The notes below the pieces were generated by a model that did not search any database, was not told the DNA's origin, and worked only from the letters and a program-made list of their open reading frames with translations. Of a stretch of DNA of 64,000 nucleotides, positions 1-12,956 are shown in pieces; the first letter of the stretch is position 1, and each line of letters opens with the position of its first letter. The stretch spans positions 2,728,001-2,792,000 of the forward strand of contig NC_088179.1 in assembly GCF_028769735.1 (NCBI RefSeq), in the 5' to 3' direction. The DNA comes from Zonotrichia leucophrys gambelii (taxonomy: Eukaryota > Chordata > Aves > Passeriformes > Passerellidae). The position numbers were made by a program, and so were the translations under genes.

Positions 1-211
1 TGTATGTAAATACTATAGGATTTGTATCTTGTACTAGATTGGTTAGTGAGAATCAGAATATTCAACACAGAAGATTTATTGTACTGTAATGGGAACTTCG
101 TACTCTCATCCTCTTTTACTCTTCCTCACTCTCTCATTTTCTCTTTACCATGCTCTTGCCTTCTCTATCTCTCTCTCTCTTTGGGGCCTGCTCTGAGCTG
201 TGGCTGCAGCT

Positions 212-346
212 CCCAGCAGGGCCCTGTACCCAGGCCCTTTGCAATGAACCCCAAATCCCAGCAGGGCCCTGCCCCCAGGCCCTTTGTAATGAACCCCAAA
301 TCCCAGCAGGGCCCTGCACCCAGGCCCTTTGCAATAAACCACAGGT
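212..346 (+). repeat. 45-bp tandem repeat, three copies
   Basis: Units of exactly 45 bp start at 212, 257 and 302, each opening CCCAGCAGGGCCCTG and containing CAGGCCCTTTG. The period is a multiple of three, so frames stay open through it, but no gene context supports coding. Confidence 0.95.
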
Positions 347-688
347 TCCAGGACCTGGCTGCAGAGATCTCTGGGCTCCGTCCATCCCCACCATCCTATC
401 CCTGACACTCCCACATGGCAGCAATGCCCACATTTAATCTGCAGAGCTGTTCCTGGTGCAGGGATATTTATATCCAGGATCTCTCTTTGCTGGCAGACCT
501 CAAGTTCTGGACCCACTCCCTTCAGATGAGCAGGAGCTGCGCAAGGGGGGACCCAAGCACATCAGCCCTGAGCACTCACCTCGTCCACCTGGGCTTGTGT
601 CTGTTGCAGCCTCTTGTTGCTGGACACGTTGGCGGCAGGAGGGGGCCCTGCAGCTCCTGCAGCCCCTGCAGGACCCTGGGCAGATGCT
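347..688. other. No gene recognised
   Basis: GC-rich unique sequence between the 45-bp and 49-bp tandem repeats. Open frames exist but show no recognisable protein. Confidence 0.6.
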
Positions 689-786
689 GGAACAGACCTA
701 GGGCAGAACCAGAGAACCTGAGTGACCAAACCATCCTGGAACAGACCTAGGGCAGAACCAGAGAACCTGAGTGACCAAACCATCCT
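689..786 (+). repeat. 49-bp tandem duplication
   Basis: Two identical 49-bp units, 689-737 and 738-786, start GGAACAGACCTAGGGC and end ACCAAACCATCCT. Identity suggests a recent duplication. Confidence 0.95.
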
Positions 787-1761
787 GACTTGCTCACAAC
801 CCCTTTCTAGAATGGTAAAAAGTACCTTTCTCTTCAAAGAACTTTTGGAGTTTCAAAGCACTTTGTTTTTCTTCAAAGACCTTTACGCTTGTTTCCATTC
901 TTGGATCACAACCCTACTGTTCCATTCTGTCAGACAACACTATTTTCTGACCCAGGGATGGGGCAACTGAGAGGTATTTTAGACACTTTTATTCCATTTT
1001 CAGTCTCATGGGAAGGGTGAGACAATACAGATGTTACAATTCACACCATCACAATAAGAAGCTAACTATTTTTTAATTACAAAACACTATAAGCCTTTCT
1101 TGGCTTATCAGCTTTTAGCCACACCGTGCTGCAGATGCCTTAAAGCCAATCATTTAAAAAGCCCTCATGAGTCCTACTACAGTGCATCCTTCATAGTTCT
1201 ATTTCTCCAAATAGAGAGAAAGACTTTCTTCAGTCTTTTTTATAAGGCCATCCTTTGAAACTTGTTTCTAGTCCCATTTTTCTCGCCACAATTTCTGTCC
1301 TATTCCATGGCATTTCTAAATCAGCATTTCTTATCTCAAGGTTTGTATACAGACGCATGCTGTGTGAGCCTTCTGTCAGGTTTTCAAATTTTTCTACAAA
1401 TCTACTTCTCACACTATTCCTTCTCATACCACAATCGGTTTTTACACTATTTCTTGATGGGACTTTATCAAACTCTTCCACCTCCCTTGCTGCTTTTTTA
1501 AATGGTAAAAAACTCAAGTTGTTTACCCTAAGTTAGGCCAATGGCCAAAGTGACCACAGAGCTTCTGTGCCACAAGGCAACCCCCTGTGACTCTGTGTTA
1601 CTGCAGGAAGGGATGGGCTGTGACCCTTTCAGTGAGCTGATAAAGCTCTGCCCTGCTCCTCCTGCTTGGAGCTCACCAAGCCAAGAGAAACAGAAGGAAA
1701 CAATCAGAAACAGGAGGAGATCACATCCATCACAAACAGAAGAGAGGAGAAACAAACAGAG
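787..1761. other. No gene recognised
   Basis: Mostly AT-balanced unique sequence. The last 80 bases are purine-rich, perhaps the internal 3' end of the provirus whose LTR starts at 1762. Confidence 0.5.
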
Positions 1762-2370
1762 TGTCGGAACTCAGTGCATCCCTCTGGGTGCCCAGAGCTG
1801 CCAGGACCCTGCCAGGGGGCTCAGAGACCTGGCACACAGCCCAGAACACCTGTGGGTTTGATTGTGACCTGTGGAGCAAATTACCAACTTTGTATGAAGA
1901 TCTGAAAGCCACAGAAGTTTAAGTTGTGTAATAATAAAATTATCACTGGGTGAAGGGGTAGATTTTGGGGTTTTTAGAATGGGGGTTTTGGGGACAAGAC
2001 AGAGGGACTTGGGCATGTCCAGCCTTTCTCCTTCTTCTTCTCTACCTCCATCTTCTGCAGTGATGTTGGCACTTTGGGATTGGTTTAGAGTAGAAGCTCA
2101 CAGTCTGACACAGGTGATAGGTATTGGAAAGTAATTGCAAACATGTTAGCTGTAGTTTGTAGTATAAAGAGATAACACTGCCCCAGGGGCAGGCAGAGTG
2201 CCTCTGTCTGTCCTGCTGAGCGAACCTCGGCTGGACGGGAGAAAAATTTTATAGATAAGATCCAATAAACAACTCTGAGACCGAGAACTGAAGAACTCCG
2301 ACTCATTCTTCAAACGTGCGGGCTGAAACAGAGACTGTTCACGTATCTCGGGGCTGCAGTAAACTGCAGA
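1762..2370 (+). mobile_element. Family D LTR (solo or 3' LTR)
   Basis: It starts TGTCGGAACTCAG and matches three other copies in the window over about 600 bp. Shared blocks include GACCCTGCCAGGGGGCTCAG, a TTGGTTTAGAGTAG block and TATAAAGA-type promoter sequence near 2163. An AATAAA sits near 2264. A purine-rich tract (AGAAGAGAGGAGAAA) lies just upstream, as expected for a 3' LTR. The 3' edge is approximate. Confidence 0.85.
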
Positions 2371-2439
2371 ACTCCTGAGAACAGAGGAGGAAATGGGGGT
2401 GAGAATTGCACAAAGCATGGGGTCAGTCACCTCTGGCAC

Positions 2440-2712
2440 CTGCAATGCTGACCCTCCCCAGTGCTGGTCCCCAAATGCCCCCCAGAGCAGCTCCAGCATT
2501 GTCCACAACCCCTGGAGGAGAAGGTCAGAGCCCTGCAATGCTGACCCTCCCCATTTGGTCCCCAAATGCCCCCCAGAGCAGCTCCAGCATTGTCCACAAC
2601 CCTGGAGGAGAAGGTCAGAGCCCTGCAATGATGACCTTCCCCATTTGGTCCCCAAATGCCCCCCAGAGCAGCTCCAGCATTGTCCACAACCCTGGAGGAG
2701 GAGGTCAGAGCC
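2440..2712 (+). repeat. 90-bp tandem repeat, three copies
   Basis: Units start at 2440, 2533 and 2623 with CTGCAATG(C/A)TGACC. Units two and three are 90 bp and differ at a few sites; unit one is 93 bp. Because 90 is a multiple of three, frames on both strands run through, giving spurious ORFs of up to 200 codons. Confidence 0.95.
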
Positions 2713-4001
2713 CTGACCCTCTGCATAGCAGCTCCCAACCTCCAACACTGCCCTTCTCCAGTCACAAAGGACAAAACAAATGTCCTGAAACCCCAGCAGC
2801 AGATCTGCTCTGTCTCAGAGTGTGAGTTTGTGCAGACAAATCTCTCCCCCAGCCTGAGCAGGGTCCCCGAGCCTCAGCCAGCCATCCTCACACCCACACC
2901 TCACCTCTCCTTGCAAGGGACCCCTCACTGCTCCCCACAGGGAAGCAAACCCTTCCTCAAGCTGCAGAGGAAATCCCTGAGCATGTGAACTGAGAAATAT
3001 CACAAATCCCACTCATGCATCACCAATGCCTTCCCACAGTGACAGACTGAGAGAACACAGTGTTTCTCTGTGAATCATTCCCTTCTACATCCTGGGCTCT
3101 GATTAATGCTGCTGGAGTTATGGCCTCATTAATGCACTGTCAGAATGCCTGGGGCACTGAAGTGGGCTCCCCAAAGGTGCCTTTGGCTGCAAAATTCAGT
3201 TTGGCAGTGTTGCCTGAGGCTGGGATCCCCATGGATAGCAGTGGCTCCAGAAGCTCCCAGAGCTGCTGTTTGCAGCCCTGCTGTGTCTCACACCTCACCC
3301 TTTCACTGGGACTTGAGCTGAAAGAGCAGAAACTGAACCTTGCCCATCCTTTGAGGACCTCACAGCCACTACTAAAAGTTGTCACAAAGGATCAAAATCT
3401 GACTATAACGTACATCACACACAACACAAAACAAGATCTCCCTGGGAGCATCAGCAACCTCAAAGGAGATCCTGGCACAACAACAGAGCTAAAATTAAAA
3501 TTGTTAAACTTCTTTGCAGTTAAGGAAGTAAAGAGGCATTTTCCCAATCAGCACAAGCAGATTTTCTCCTGTGGAAACACTGTGTCACTACTACAAACGT
3601 CAGGAGAGCTCCTCTCTTGAGTTATGCACTGTTGGAATCCCAGAGACCACAGAAGAGGAGTATGTGAGAAGAGTTTTTCCCTGCCACATGTTTTGCCTGT
3701 GAGCATAGCTTATAAATTCAGTAATGTTCTTGGTCAAAGCTATGAGATAACTCCACATTTGGAGCTCTGCCATGCACCTTTTCTGCCCAGTAATTCTCAT
3801 CTGTTTTTTGCAGCTCCCAAGCTGTCCTTAAAATGACTTGACATACAGTAGATACTCTCAAGGTTGTTCCCTTCCAGCATTCTTGCTGCCATCTAATTCG
3901 GTTTCAGCTGCATTTTCTGGAGCTTCTCTGCTCCCTGAACATGGCAGGAGGTGATGGGAAGGATGGGTGGTTTTACAGCTGCAGGAGTTGCAGGATGTGG
4001 T
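2713..4001. other. No gene recognised
   Basis: Unique sequence. A 186-codon open frame starting with GTG at 3060 has no recognisable similarity and no splice or promoter context. Confidence 0.55.
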
Positions 4002-4435
4002 TGTTGTGAGGGTCCCCAGGATGAGGTGAGAGATGAGAATCTGACTCCTTGTTCTCAGAAGGCTGATATATTATTATTATATTATATTATGCTATAATAT
4101 CTATTATATAGTATATATTATATTATATATACTAAAACTATACTAAAGAAAGAGAAAAGAGACATCAGAAGGCTTAACAAGAATGAATAATAAAAACCCG
4201 TGACAGACTCAGAGTCTGACACAGCTGGCTGTGATTGGCCATTAATTAAAAACAATTCGCATGGAACCAATCAAACATTCACCTGTTGGTAAACAATGTC
4301 CAAGCCACATTCCAAAGCAGCAAACACAGGAGCAGCAATCAGATAATTGTTGTTTTCATTCCTCTCTGAGGCTTCTCAGCTTCCCAGGAGAAAATCCTGG
4401 GCAAAGAGAATTTTTCAGAAAATATGACAGTGACA
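4002..4435 (+). mobile_element. Family A LTR, older diverged copy
   Basis: It shares with the other family A copies the block order CTCAGAAGGCT, ACTAAAACTATACTAAA, GATTGGCCATTAATT and AATCAGATAATTGTT. It is more diverged than they are and carries an expanded TATTA-rich stretch at 4066-4133. Ends are approximate. Confidence 0.75.
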
Positions 4436-5476
4436 GCAGCCACCAAAGAGAGGTGACAATCTTTATGCTCAGGCACAGCAATCTCGTAATTAACATGCCC
4501 ATCCTAATTAATTACCTAAAATCTAATCCAAGCTTTCTGGTAAAGAAGGGAACTGAAGGCCTGCATCACGTGAAAGCACAGACATGCTCTGCAATATCAC
4601 AGAGCAAAAATTAAAGCTGGAATTAAAGCCTGGCCTACATTGACATCATTCTTCCTGCATTTACATAATTCTTCTATTATTGCCTCTGGACCATGTTGTA
4701 TCAGTTTCTAATTTCTCAGAAGTCTTAGTCAAAAAATTTATGCAAAAATATTAGCACTGTGTTGTAGAACTTCCTTTTGAAATACATGAAGTACCACAAC
4801 TTTAAAATATAATTTCTCACGGTCTGGCATGATTTTGGAGAGCTACAAAGAATGCAAAATTCATATAAAAGCTCCATCACTAGGCCCCTACCATCAGATT
4901 GTGCACATCTTTTCAGGAAAAGAAAAAAATTACCATTGGTTCTGAGAACTGCCATTGCCAAGAACAAGTCAAATTAATTTTGAAAGAGGAACAAAATTCT
5001 GCTATTGTTGATGAAAAAGGCTATGAATCCCTAGGAAATAGTGTTATATGGCAGCCACCCTGTGCCATCAGAGCACCAGGAGATGTGGATCAGTCAGCAC
5101 AGAGGCAGCCCAGCAGACTGGGAGCACTGCAGGCTCTGTATTTGCAGCCACCTTGGGAGAAACCTCCAGGGACTTTCTGAGTGATTCAGCACAATGGGCT
5201 CAGCTGACTCAGACATCCTCAGCTCTCCCAGCTGGGCTGGAGCTGGGGGGTCAAACTCATGACTGGGAGGTTTGTCATCTCACTGAGATGTTTTGGAAAC
5301 AACTCGCTGTTTAGATCTGACAGTGAAAGGCAGCTGCAACTCTTAATTAAGAGAGAATTGGAGAGATCCACTGTTACTGTTTTGCATTCCAGCATTGGCT
5401 GAAAGAACATTAGGGATGATTGTGCATCTAACATTTTGGGAAACCATCTGACACCACTTTAATTTTTGTTCATATG
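4436..5476. other. No gene recognised
   Basis: Unique AT-rich sequence between two family A LTRs. Confidence 0.6.
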
Positions 5477-5853
5477 TGTGACAGTGTTCACAGGGTTGAG
5501 GGAAGAGATGAGGATTGGACTCCACGTTTCAGAAGGTTTGATTTATTATTTTATTATATATATTACATTAAAACTATACTAAAAGAATAGAACAAAGGAT
5601 TTCATCAGAAGGCTGGCTAAGAATAGAATAGGAAAGAATGAATAACAAAGGTTTGTGGCTCAGCTCTCTGTCTGAGCCAGCTGACTGTGATTGGCCATTA
5701 ATTAGAAACAACCACCTGAGACCAATCCCAGATGCACCTGTTGCATTCCACAGCAGCAGATAATCATTGTTTACATTTTGTTCCTGAGGCCTCCCAGCTT
5801 CTCAGGAGACAAAATCCTCAGGAAAGGACTTTTCAGAAAAGATGTCTGCGACA
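5477..5853 (+). mobile_element. Family A solo LTR
   Basis: The element runs from TGTGACAGTGTTCAC to GTCTGCGACA. The flanking hexamers CATATG (5471-5476) and CATAGG (5854-5859) agree at five of six bases, suggesting an aged 6-bp target duplication. No internal retroviral sequence adjoins it. Confidence 0.88.
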
Positions 5854-7562
5854 CATAGGTGTGAGCTACACAGCAGAATTTTTCCCTTAGTCAGGCTAGG
5901 GAAGGGAGAGGCAAACACCAGGAGGATGCCAGGCCTTGGTACAGCTCCCATGAGAACCTCCAAGGCTGCTTTCAGCATCTTCTTTTATCTATCTAAAGTG
6001 CTTCTTTAAGCCTCCAACTGCAGGACCTAATCCCTTCAAAGCCTTTATCCTGACAACAGGCACTGAGCTAAGGAGCAGCTGTTATCCCACATATGGCAGG
6101 AGCAGGTACAGGGGACGAAGGGGCACAGAAAGCTGGGGCAGAACAGCCCAGCCTCCCCACTGTCCTCCTCTGCTCCTCCAACCTGACTCCAACAGAGCTC
6201 ACAACCTATTTCCAGCAGCAGGAGTTATTTTCTACCCCTCAGACTCAAACAGTGAGAAAAGCTGGGGCTGTGCCCATGGGAAGTGAGAATCCCATCAGAC
6301 AGCTCCAGGGGTGTCAGTGGCACAGCCCAGGGGAGAGGCACTGAGCGTGCATCAGTGCAGCACATCTGATTCATGATCCCTACCAAAAATGAAAAGATTT
6401 TTTTAAGAACCCCAGTCTGAGTCCTCTTTCCTCAAACCCTTTCCCCGTTGTTCAAATAAAACAAAATTGCACTGCCCCTCTCCTCTTTTTTATTACTTTT
6501 TTTTAAATTATTTTTTACTGTTCAGCTATGATATTTGTGTAGTACATATTTACTGCTGTAACTTACACATATTTAAGACACTTTTTCTACATGGACCCCT
6601 TCAAAAGGCACCCACCTCTTTGGGCTTTGCTGTGGGAGCAGAGTCTGGTAGTCTGTGGTTTCAAAGGCATTTAGAAAATACACCACAAACACCCCTTTGT
6701 TCAACTGTAAAGTAAATCAGAACATCTCCATAGCTTTGTACTTTTGAGATTTAACTCTAAAACAATTACCAAAATTAGCTACAAATACACATTTACACAC
6801 TATATTAGTGCATGTCAGTGAAGGTTCTGGCCCAAGGAGCAGCTGAAGAAACAAATCCATCTCCCATTGTGCCTTGTGCAGGAATGTTCATCAGGGAATT
6901 GGGATGCTTTGAGGCACAAGGATCTCTAAAGAAATAAAGGAGCTCCACAGCCGTGTGGTTTGCTGTTAGTTTTGGGCTTGCCCTGTTTGTCCCTATGCAG
7001 TAACAGCTAAACCAATTTTTCCACTTCTGGTTTGCAGGGAGGGACTTGTACTGCCTGTGCTTGGAGATTTCTGCATCCTGGGGGAATTTGCAGGTTTCCA
7101 GATGTGTTAATCCCACATGGGATTTTATTTCTGCATGAGGTCAGTTTAGCCAAGCCTAGCTAAAAAAATCTTTCTTACCAATCAGCGTGGCCATGTGAGG
7201 TTTGGCACAAGCCCAACAAAACCCAGCCTGATAAAGAGAGCAGACTCAAACTCTGTGCTCCTCTATTCAGGTGTCACCTCTCAAAGAATTTATATTTAAA
7301 CTCCTTAAGATTCTGAGCCTTCAGACTCAGAACCAAACTCAACCACAGTAGTGGGAGGACAGTCATGTTTCTCCTTGTGTCCAGGACAGAGACATTCATT
7401 ATCCACCCCAGCACCTCCCACCAATGTTTTTGTTTTCCCATAGTGAAATGGGATAGTGACAAATAGCAGGTCCTGTTATTCTTAGAAAACCACACACTAA
7501 TTCTGCCAGGAGAGGCGCAAAGAGGTTTCTAAAATCTCATAAAATTAGCCCATAAAATGACA
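5854..7562. other. No gene recognised
   Basis: Unique sequence with T-rich stretches near 6480-6520. No exon or repeat could be named. Confidence 0.6.
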
Positions 7563-7740
7563 TAAAATTGTTTTTCAGGTTCTAATTCCTCTTACAGGTA
7601 GTTAATGATGTTCTCTGCCTGCAGGGTGAGAGACTCCCCAAAGACAGCCCTGACCGGAGACCATCCCATCCCAATCCTGATGCTCTCAGTGGGGTAATTT
7701 GCTTTTCAGTTCAACTGTACGTATTTCAGATTTCTAACTC
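7563..7740 (+). repeat. Dispersed repeat pair, copy 1
   Basis: It shares GATGTTCTCTGC, GCAGGGTGAGAGACTCCCC and GGGGTAATTTGCTTTTCAGT in the same order and spacing with 12957-13145. The two are about 80 percent alike by eye. No element type is recognised. Confidence 0.8.
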
Positions 7741-10684
7741 ATCTTCCCCCCTCCCCCTCCCCAGTTACTGCCCAGCCTATTTTAATAAGCCAGGTTTATC
7801 CTTGTTTGCATTCTACTCATCTCACTTCTGCAGGGGAGCAAACAAAATCTGCTCAATGGGAGTAAAAAAGCCATGATATCATAAAACTGGTCAGGCTAAG
7901 GAGATAAGAGCTGATTGACAGAGGAGCATCACTGCTGGGCCAGTGGCCATCTGCAGGGATTGTCAGACCACAGGAAGATGTTTTCAGCCCTCTGAGATCT
8001 CTAGAACCAGCTCCCAACAAGAGCAAAGAGGATCCCTTCACCTACAAGAGAACAGAGATTGCTCCTTACGGTCCCTTTTTTCTATCTGAGCCCTTCAGTA
8101 TTCAGTAAAAATGTGACTATTGACAGGTAAATGGCTGCAAGCTTTGACTAACGCCAGTCCAGGACTATCAAGTTTCAAATTATTCCTCATGTTGTTTGTA
8201 ATAACTGTGTCATGATTAATAGTGAATTGGTGGTAGAACAAAATGCCAGGTATAAATAATTAGCATTTCTGATGTCTTCATTTTGGGAAGAAAGTTCTGC
8301 TTTGAACACAGCTCTGTTCTCAAATGTGCTTTTCATGTATTACCAACAATATTCTACAAGGACTCTCCCTTATTACCAAATATTTACTCTGATCACCAGC
8401 CAAAGGATAATGCTCTGCATTTAATGTCCTGGGAACACATTTAATTAAATATTCCCACTAGTTTATTATGACTGCATTAACCATCTGGTGTACTAAATAT
8501 GCACACAGAGGAAAAGGAGAGGAACCCTAAGACATCATCTTTAATTGGATCAACATTTGTTAGGTTAGTGATGACCAACTGATTTATCTTCTCCAGTATC
8601 TTGCACTCAAGCCACATGAATGTTGCTCACTAACTTGAAGGATTAGAGGAAATTTTGATCTACAGTGATATTTTTAAGGACATTCTTTCATCATTTGAAG
8701 CCCTTGGATTTACATACCTGCATCTTGAAAATTTTTTCACAAACACTATTTGCTATCTGGGTTATGACTGTGAAGTTTTCGTGTTTCCTTTCCTACCAAG
8801 AACAGAGAAATATTTTTATTTGTCACATCTTCATTTCTAACATGTAAGATGATGTATTCATTTAGAAACACTTCAGTTTCTGGACACTTTGCTGCTGGAT
8901 ACAACAACAAGGCAGGTCTCAGTCTCTGTCCACATGGTTCAGCAGTACAGAATTAATGCAGGTTACTGATGGGGACTTTCAGCCATGCCTTTAGATCCCA
9001 CTTGACCAGTCCCATCTTCACATCTGCAAATTTACATACTCACATGCATAACACTGAAAAAAACAACTGCAAAGTAAATCTCCTTTTGTGGTAATTTCCA
9101 CAACCAATTTTAGTCCCATACTATGTGTTTTTTCTTAGAAAAGGGTTAATTCTCATTGGCTGGTATGAATATATTTGTAATTTTTACACTAAATGAGATT
9201 TATTTTCATTAGGGAATGAAAGCAAATACAGGTGTGAACAATAATAAAAAAATCTTTCACTTAATATTTATACAGATATTAACATTATATTGTAAAAGGA
9301 GACAAATGTCATTTATGGTTTTCTACATTTTGCTTGTTTAAATTCATAATTTGCTTAATTTCCATCAGGCTGCTTTCAGATAGAAATTTGTTTAGTAAAA
9401 CATATGTAAAATAATTTCTGTGATATGTTCATAATAGTTAATAATAAAATCTATCTTCAGTGCAATGTCTACAGAGAAGAACACCAAAATACTGTATTGC
9501 ACTAAAGTCAGCTTTCAGAAGGAAGTGTTATCTCTAGTTTCTAGGTAGTGTTGACTGCACCTTCTATTAATTCTTACAAGGTTTCAGAATTGCCAGGTTG
9601 CAGGGTCCTGTAGTAATTTCTCTTCACCAGCTGAAAGAACACAAACTTCTTTTCTTTCCCTTTTTAATTTTTTTTGATGCTTTTCATCTTGTTAACCTTG
9701 AGTTATCTGGGTAAAGATGTGGGCTAAAGGCAATAAAACTGGCACAAAGATCAGCTCTGTCATCTCATTTTCTCTCAAAACAGTTATTGTTTCAATACAG
9801 ATGAAATCTAGTGTATGTAAATGGACACACAGTTACAAAAAAACACCAGAATTTTCTTTTACCAAGGTTCCTTATGCTCCATTAGCCCCATCAGTTATGT
9901 TAGGGGTTCATTTGAGCTGAAGTGGCCCTTAAATCCCTTTGGTACTTCAGCACCTTCAGCTCTGTCCTGCACACTGAGGTTACATCCCTGGAAAGAGAAC
10001 CCAGATTCTGACCATCACAGGAAGAGGGGCACTTTGCTCCCCAGCAAACTTTATTAAAGGAATTTAAGTTTATAAATGGGAAAGTGCTTTTACTGGGCAT
10101 AAGAAGACACAACCCCCCCTCAGCTACAGTGACAAAACCCCAACAAACCTAAGCAAAGAAGAGAATCAGCAGAGAAGTCAGATCCTGGATAACACTGCAT
10201 AAATAAAAGTAAAGTAAATGAATTAAGTAAATAAATAAATCCTGGATAACACAAAGCCTTTCTTTTTCTTGCCCTAAGTTACTGATGTGAAATTAGGGAA
10301 AGAAAAAGCTGATTGCAAACACACAATGCTGGATTAGAGCACAAATCACCAAAGTGCAGCAGCACAGAGAGAGAGGAAGCTAACAGAACAAAGCTTTACT
10401 CAGAGCCTTGGTGAGACACAGCTGAAACAAAGCAAGAATAAAACAATAAATGAGTCACTGCCACTGCTGCCATTTCTTACTGGAAGCTAAGAAATGCAAT
10501 CTGCCTCCGTAACAAACTATAGGGCAAAGACACAAATAGCAAACATGTTGCTAGAGAAACGTTTCCAAAGTTCAGGACTCCAAAGCTGGAGCAGATTTGA
10601 AGAAGCCCAGCGAGGTTGAACACCCTGGTGTGCTCTGGCACAGTTCCAGACTCGCAAACCTGGAAGGAGAAGCTTCTCCTGGAT
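7741..10684. other. No gene recognised
   Basis: About 2.9 kb of AT-rich unique sequence. A short TCCTGGATAACAC duplication flanks an AATAAA-rich stretch at 10182-10253. Confidence 0.6.
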
Positions 10685-11326
10685 TGTCAAGAAAATCATA
10701 TTCTATTGCCATCTGTATGGCAGTTGTCTCCTGTTCAGTGGGCAGTTTTCCTTATCTCTTCCACAACTGGGGGGACATTGCTGATAACAGACTATGGAAT
10801 GTCACTGCATGGCTGGTAAGAACTGCAGCATCCCATTGGGAGATGTGAGCCCAGAGGGAGGAGCCAAGCATTGCTACCCAGATATAATCCAGAGGTTTTG
10901 AGACACCAGCACGGCTTCTGCACTGGATTCCCCAGAGGAACAGCAGCTGCCTCTCCTTCCACTGGATCTTCAGAGGAAGAATCCATCCTTCTCTACAGGA
11001 TCCCTGCTCCAGCAGAGCCACCCCTGACACTGCAGGAGGGCTGAGCCACATTTCCAATGGGACTGCCACCAACACCCTGACCCACAGGGTGTCAGATTGG
11101 GTTCTGACTCTGGCAGTGTTGTTCTAGTGTACTGCATTGTTTATCTTTTTATTTTCTCCCCTATTAAAGAACTGTTATTCCTGCTCCCATATTTTTTGCC
11201 TGAAAGCCCCTTAATTTAAAATTTATAGCAATTCAGAAAAGTTGGTGGGGGGCGTGTGTTACATTTTCCATTTCAGGGGAGGCTCCTGCCCTCCTTAGCA
11301 AACACCTGTCCTTTTAAACCAAGACA
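10685..11326 (+). mobile_element. Family F LTR (ERVL-like)
   Basis: It starts TGTCAAGAAAATCAT, has ATTAAAGAACTGTTATTCC (polyadenylation-like) near 11165, and ends GGGGAGGCTCCTGCC...CCAAGACA. I know this layout from bird ERVL-type LTRs. It lies immediately upstream of the env remnant and may have truncated that provirus. Ends are approximate. Confidence 0.7.
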
Positions 11327-11346
11327 AAGCACCAGAGCAGTCCCAG

Positions 11347-12172
11347 ATGACACAGGTCAGCTCTAAGCAAAGCTCCTGTTTCTGGGCAGGTGTTACAGGC
11401 GTTACCTGCAAATTTCCTGTTTCTGATGTGTCACCCCAGGGCTGGACATCACCTGTGCAGAGCAGCGAGAGCATCCCCTGCTTCCAGCTCTTGGTTTACT
11501 CCAAGGAGTACCCTTGGAGCAGCAGGGCACCCTTGGCTCAGCACCCCCTGCTCCTGACTCATGGGCTGCTGCTGACATTTTTAAAAGAGCAGAAACACAG
11601 AAGGAGAAGATTGGTCAAACAGTATGATCCAGCTTGTGATGACAGTGTTCACACACGGAGCAAGGCTCAGAGAATTGTGGTTGCAATATTTTCACCTCAG
11701 GCAGTATCAGGAGCAGCCTTGGCCCAACTGGATCACATAGGTTGTTGGCAGAGCAAGCACACTTGTGCCACCTCTCTTGCACTGAGTAACATGCTAACAG
11801 ACATCAACAGTGTGTGACGAGCCACTCTTCAAAAAATTGATTATTTATTGCTGGCACATGGCACGGATGTGAAGAGTTTGAAGGAATGTGCTGCATGAAC
11901 TTGTCTGATCACTCAAAGTCAATTCATGAAAACATAAAGCAATTGCAAGAAGGGATAGCCAAACTTGGAGAAGTTACTGGATCTTGGCTGAATGGTGTGT
12001 TTGATTTCTTTGACCTTCCATCATTGTGGAAGGAACTTTTGAAAACAGTTATTTTACATTTTAGTAGGGTTTGTAATTCTTCTGCTCCTTTTGCCATGAG
12101 TTTTTCAGTGCATGTGACAGGCCATGAACAGGGCTGCAAAGGAGGTGTTCTTGGTGCAAACAGGAGGGGAGA
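11347..12172 (+). pseudogene. Broken endogenous retrovirus env remnant (transmembrane part) with polypurine tract
   Basis: One frame up to a stop at 11815 and a second frame from about 11840 to 12100 together resemble the transmembrane half of a retroviral envelope. There is a hydrophobic Ala/Gly-rich stretch near 11690-11730. A CC-M-N-L-S-D-H-S block at about 11889-11915 resembles the disulfide-loop region that follows the immunosuppressive segment in gamma-like and alpha-like retroviruses, and a Trp/Phe-rich segment follows. The reading is interrupted by an in-frame stop and a frame change, so no functional protein is expected. AGGAGGGGAGA at 12162-12172 is a polypurine tract placed directly before the TGTCAGAAC start of the family D LTR, as at a provirus 3' end. 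No gag or pol was found. The upstream side is cut by a family F LTR. Confidence 0.7.
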
Positions 12173-12760
12173 TGTCAGAACCCAGGACATTCCTCTGGCT
12201 GCCCTGGAGGGCTCCAGACCCTGACAGGGGCTCAGAGACCTTGTCATGGAGTCACAAACACCTGTGCCTTTGATTTTAGCCCAGGGAAACCATAACCACC
12301 TTTGTGTGAAGAGTTACAAGCCACACAGATTTGAGTAGAACAATAGTGAATTTGTCACAGGGTGAAAAAGTAGAATTTTGGGGATTTAGAATGGGGGTTC
12401 AAGAGGCAAGATGGAGGAATCTGGGCATGTCCTGTCCTTCTTCTCATCCTCCATCTTCTGCTGTGATGGTGACACTTTTGAATTGGTTTAGAGTAGAGAC
12501 AGACTGTCTAACATAGGTGATAGGTATTGGAAAATTATTGTCAATAAAGAACACGTAGTTTTTAGTATAAAAAGCCAACACCACCCCAAGGGCAGGGACT
12601 GTGCTACAACCCAACCTGCTGGACAGACCTCAGCAGGTCAGAGAAGGAATGTAACAGATAAGAGAAAATAAACAACCTTGGAAAGCAGAACTGATGAATC
12701 TTGACTTGTTCGGTTGTAGGGCTGGGAAAAAGACCTTTTAATAGCTTGGGGGTCATCCCA
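12173..12760 (+). mobile_element. Family D LTR, 3' LTR of the env remnant
   Basis: It begins TGTCAGAACCCAGG immediately after a polypurine tract and aligns along its length with the copy at 1762. The linked env remnant shows that this family belongs to an env-bearing retrovirus. The 3' edge near 12760 is approximate. Confidence 0.85.
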
Positions 12761-12956
12761 ACCACAGAAACCTGAGAGCTGCAGCCAGGGAAAAGGGAAC
12801 TCTGACACAGAGAGCAAGGAAGCTCTCGAAGCACTGCTGAGGCTGATAAGCTTTCCTTGCTTTTAAGCAGTATTTTCTTAAGAGTGAAGGATGGTTTTTC
12901 AGCCTGTATTTTAAGAGACTCAGATTAAAGCCCAGAGAGACTTCTAGCAGCCCCAT

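Noticed and set aside
2146..2748. 200-codon minus-strand open frame
   Set aside because: It runs through the 90-bp tandem repeat and a family D LTR. The repeat period keeps the frame open.
3060..3620. 186-codon open frame
   Set aside because: It starts with GTG, has no recognisable similarity, and lacks promoter or splice context.
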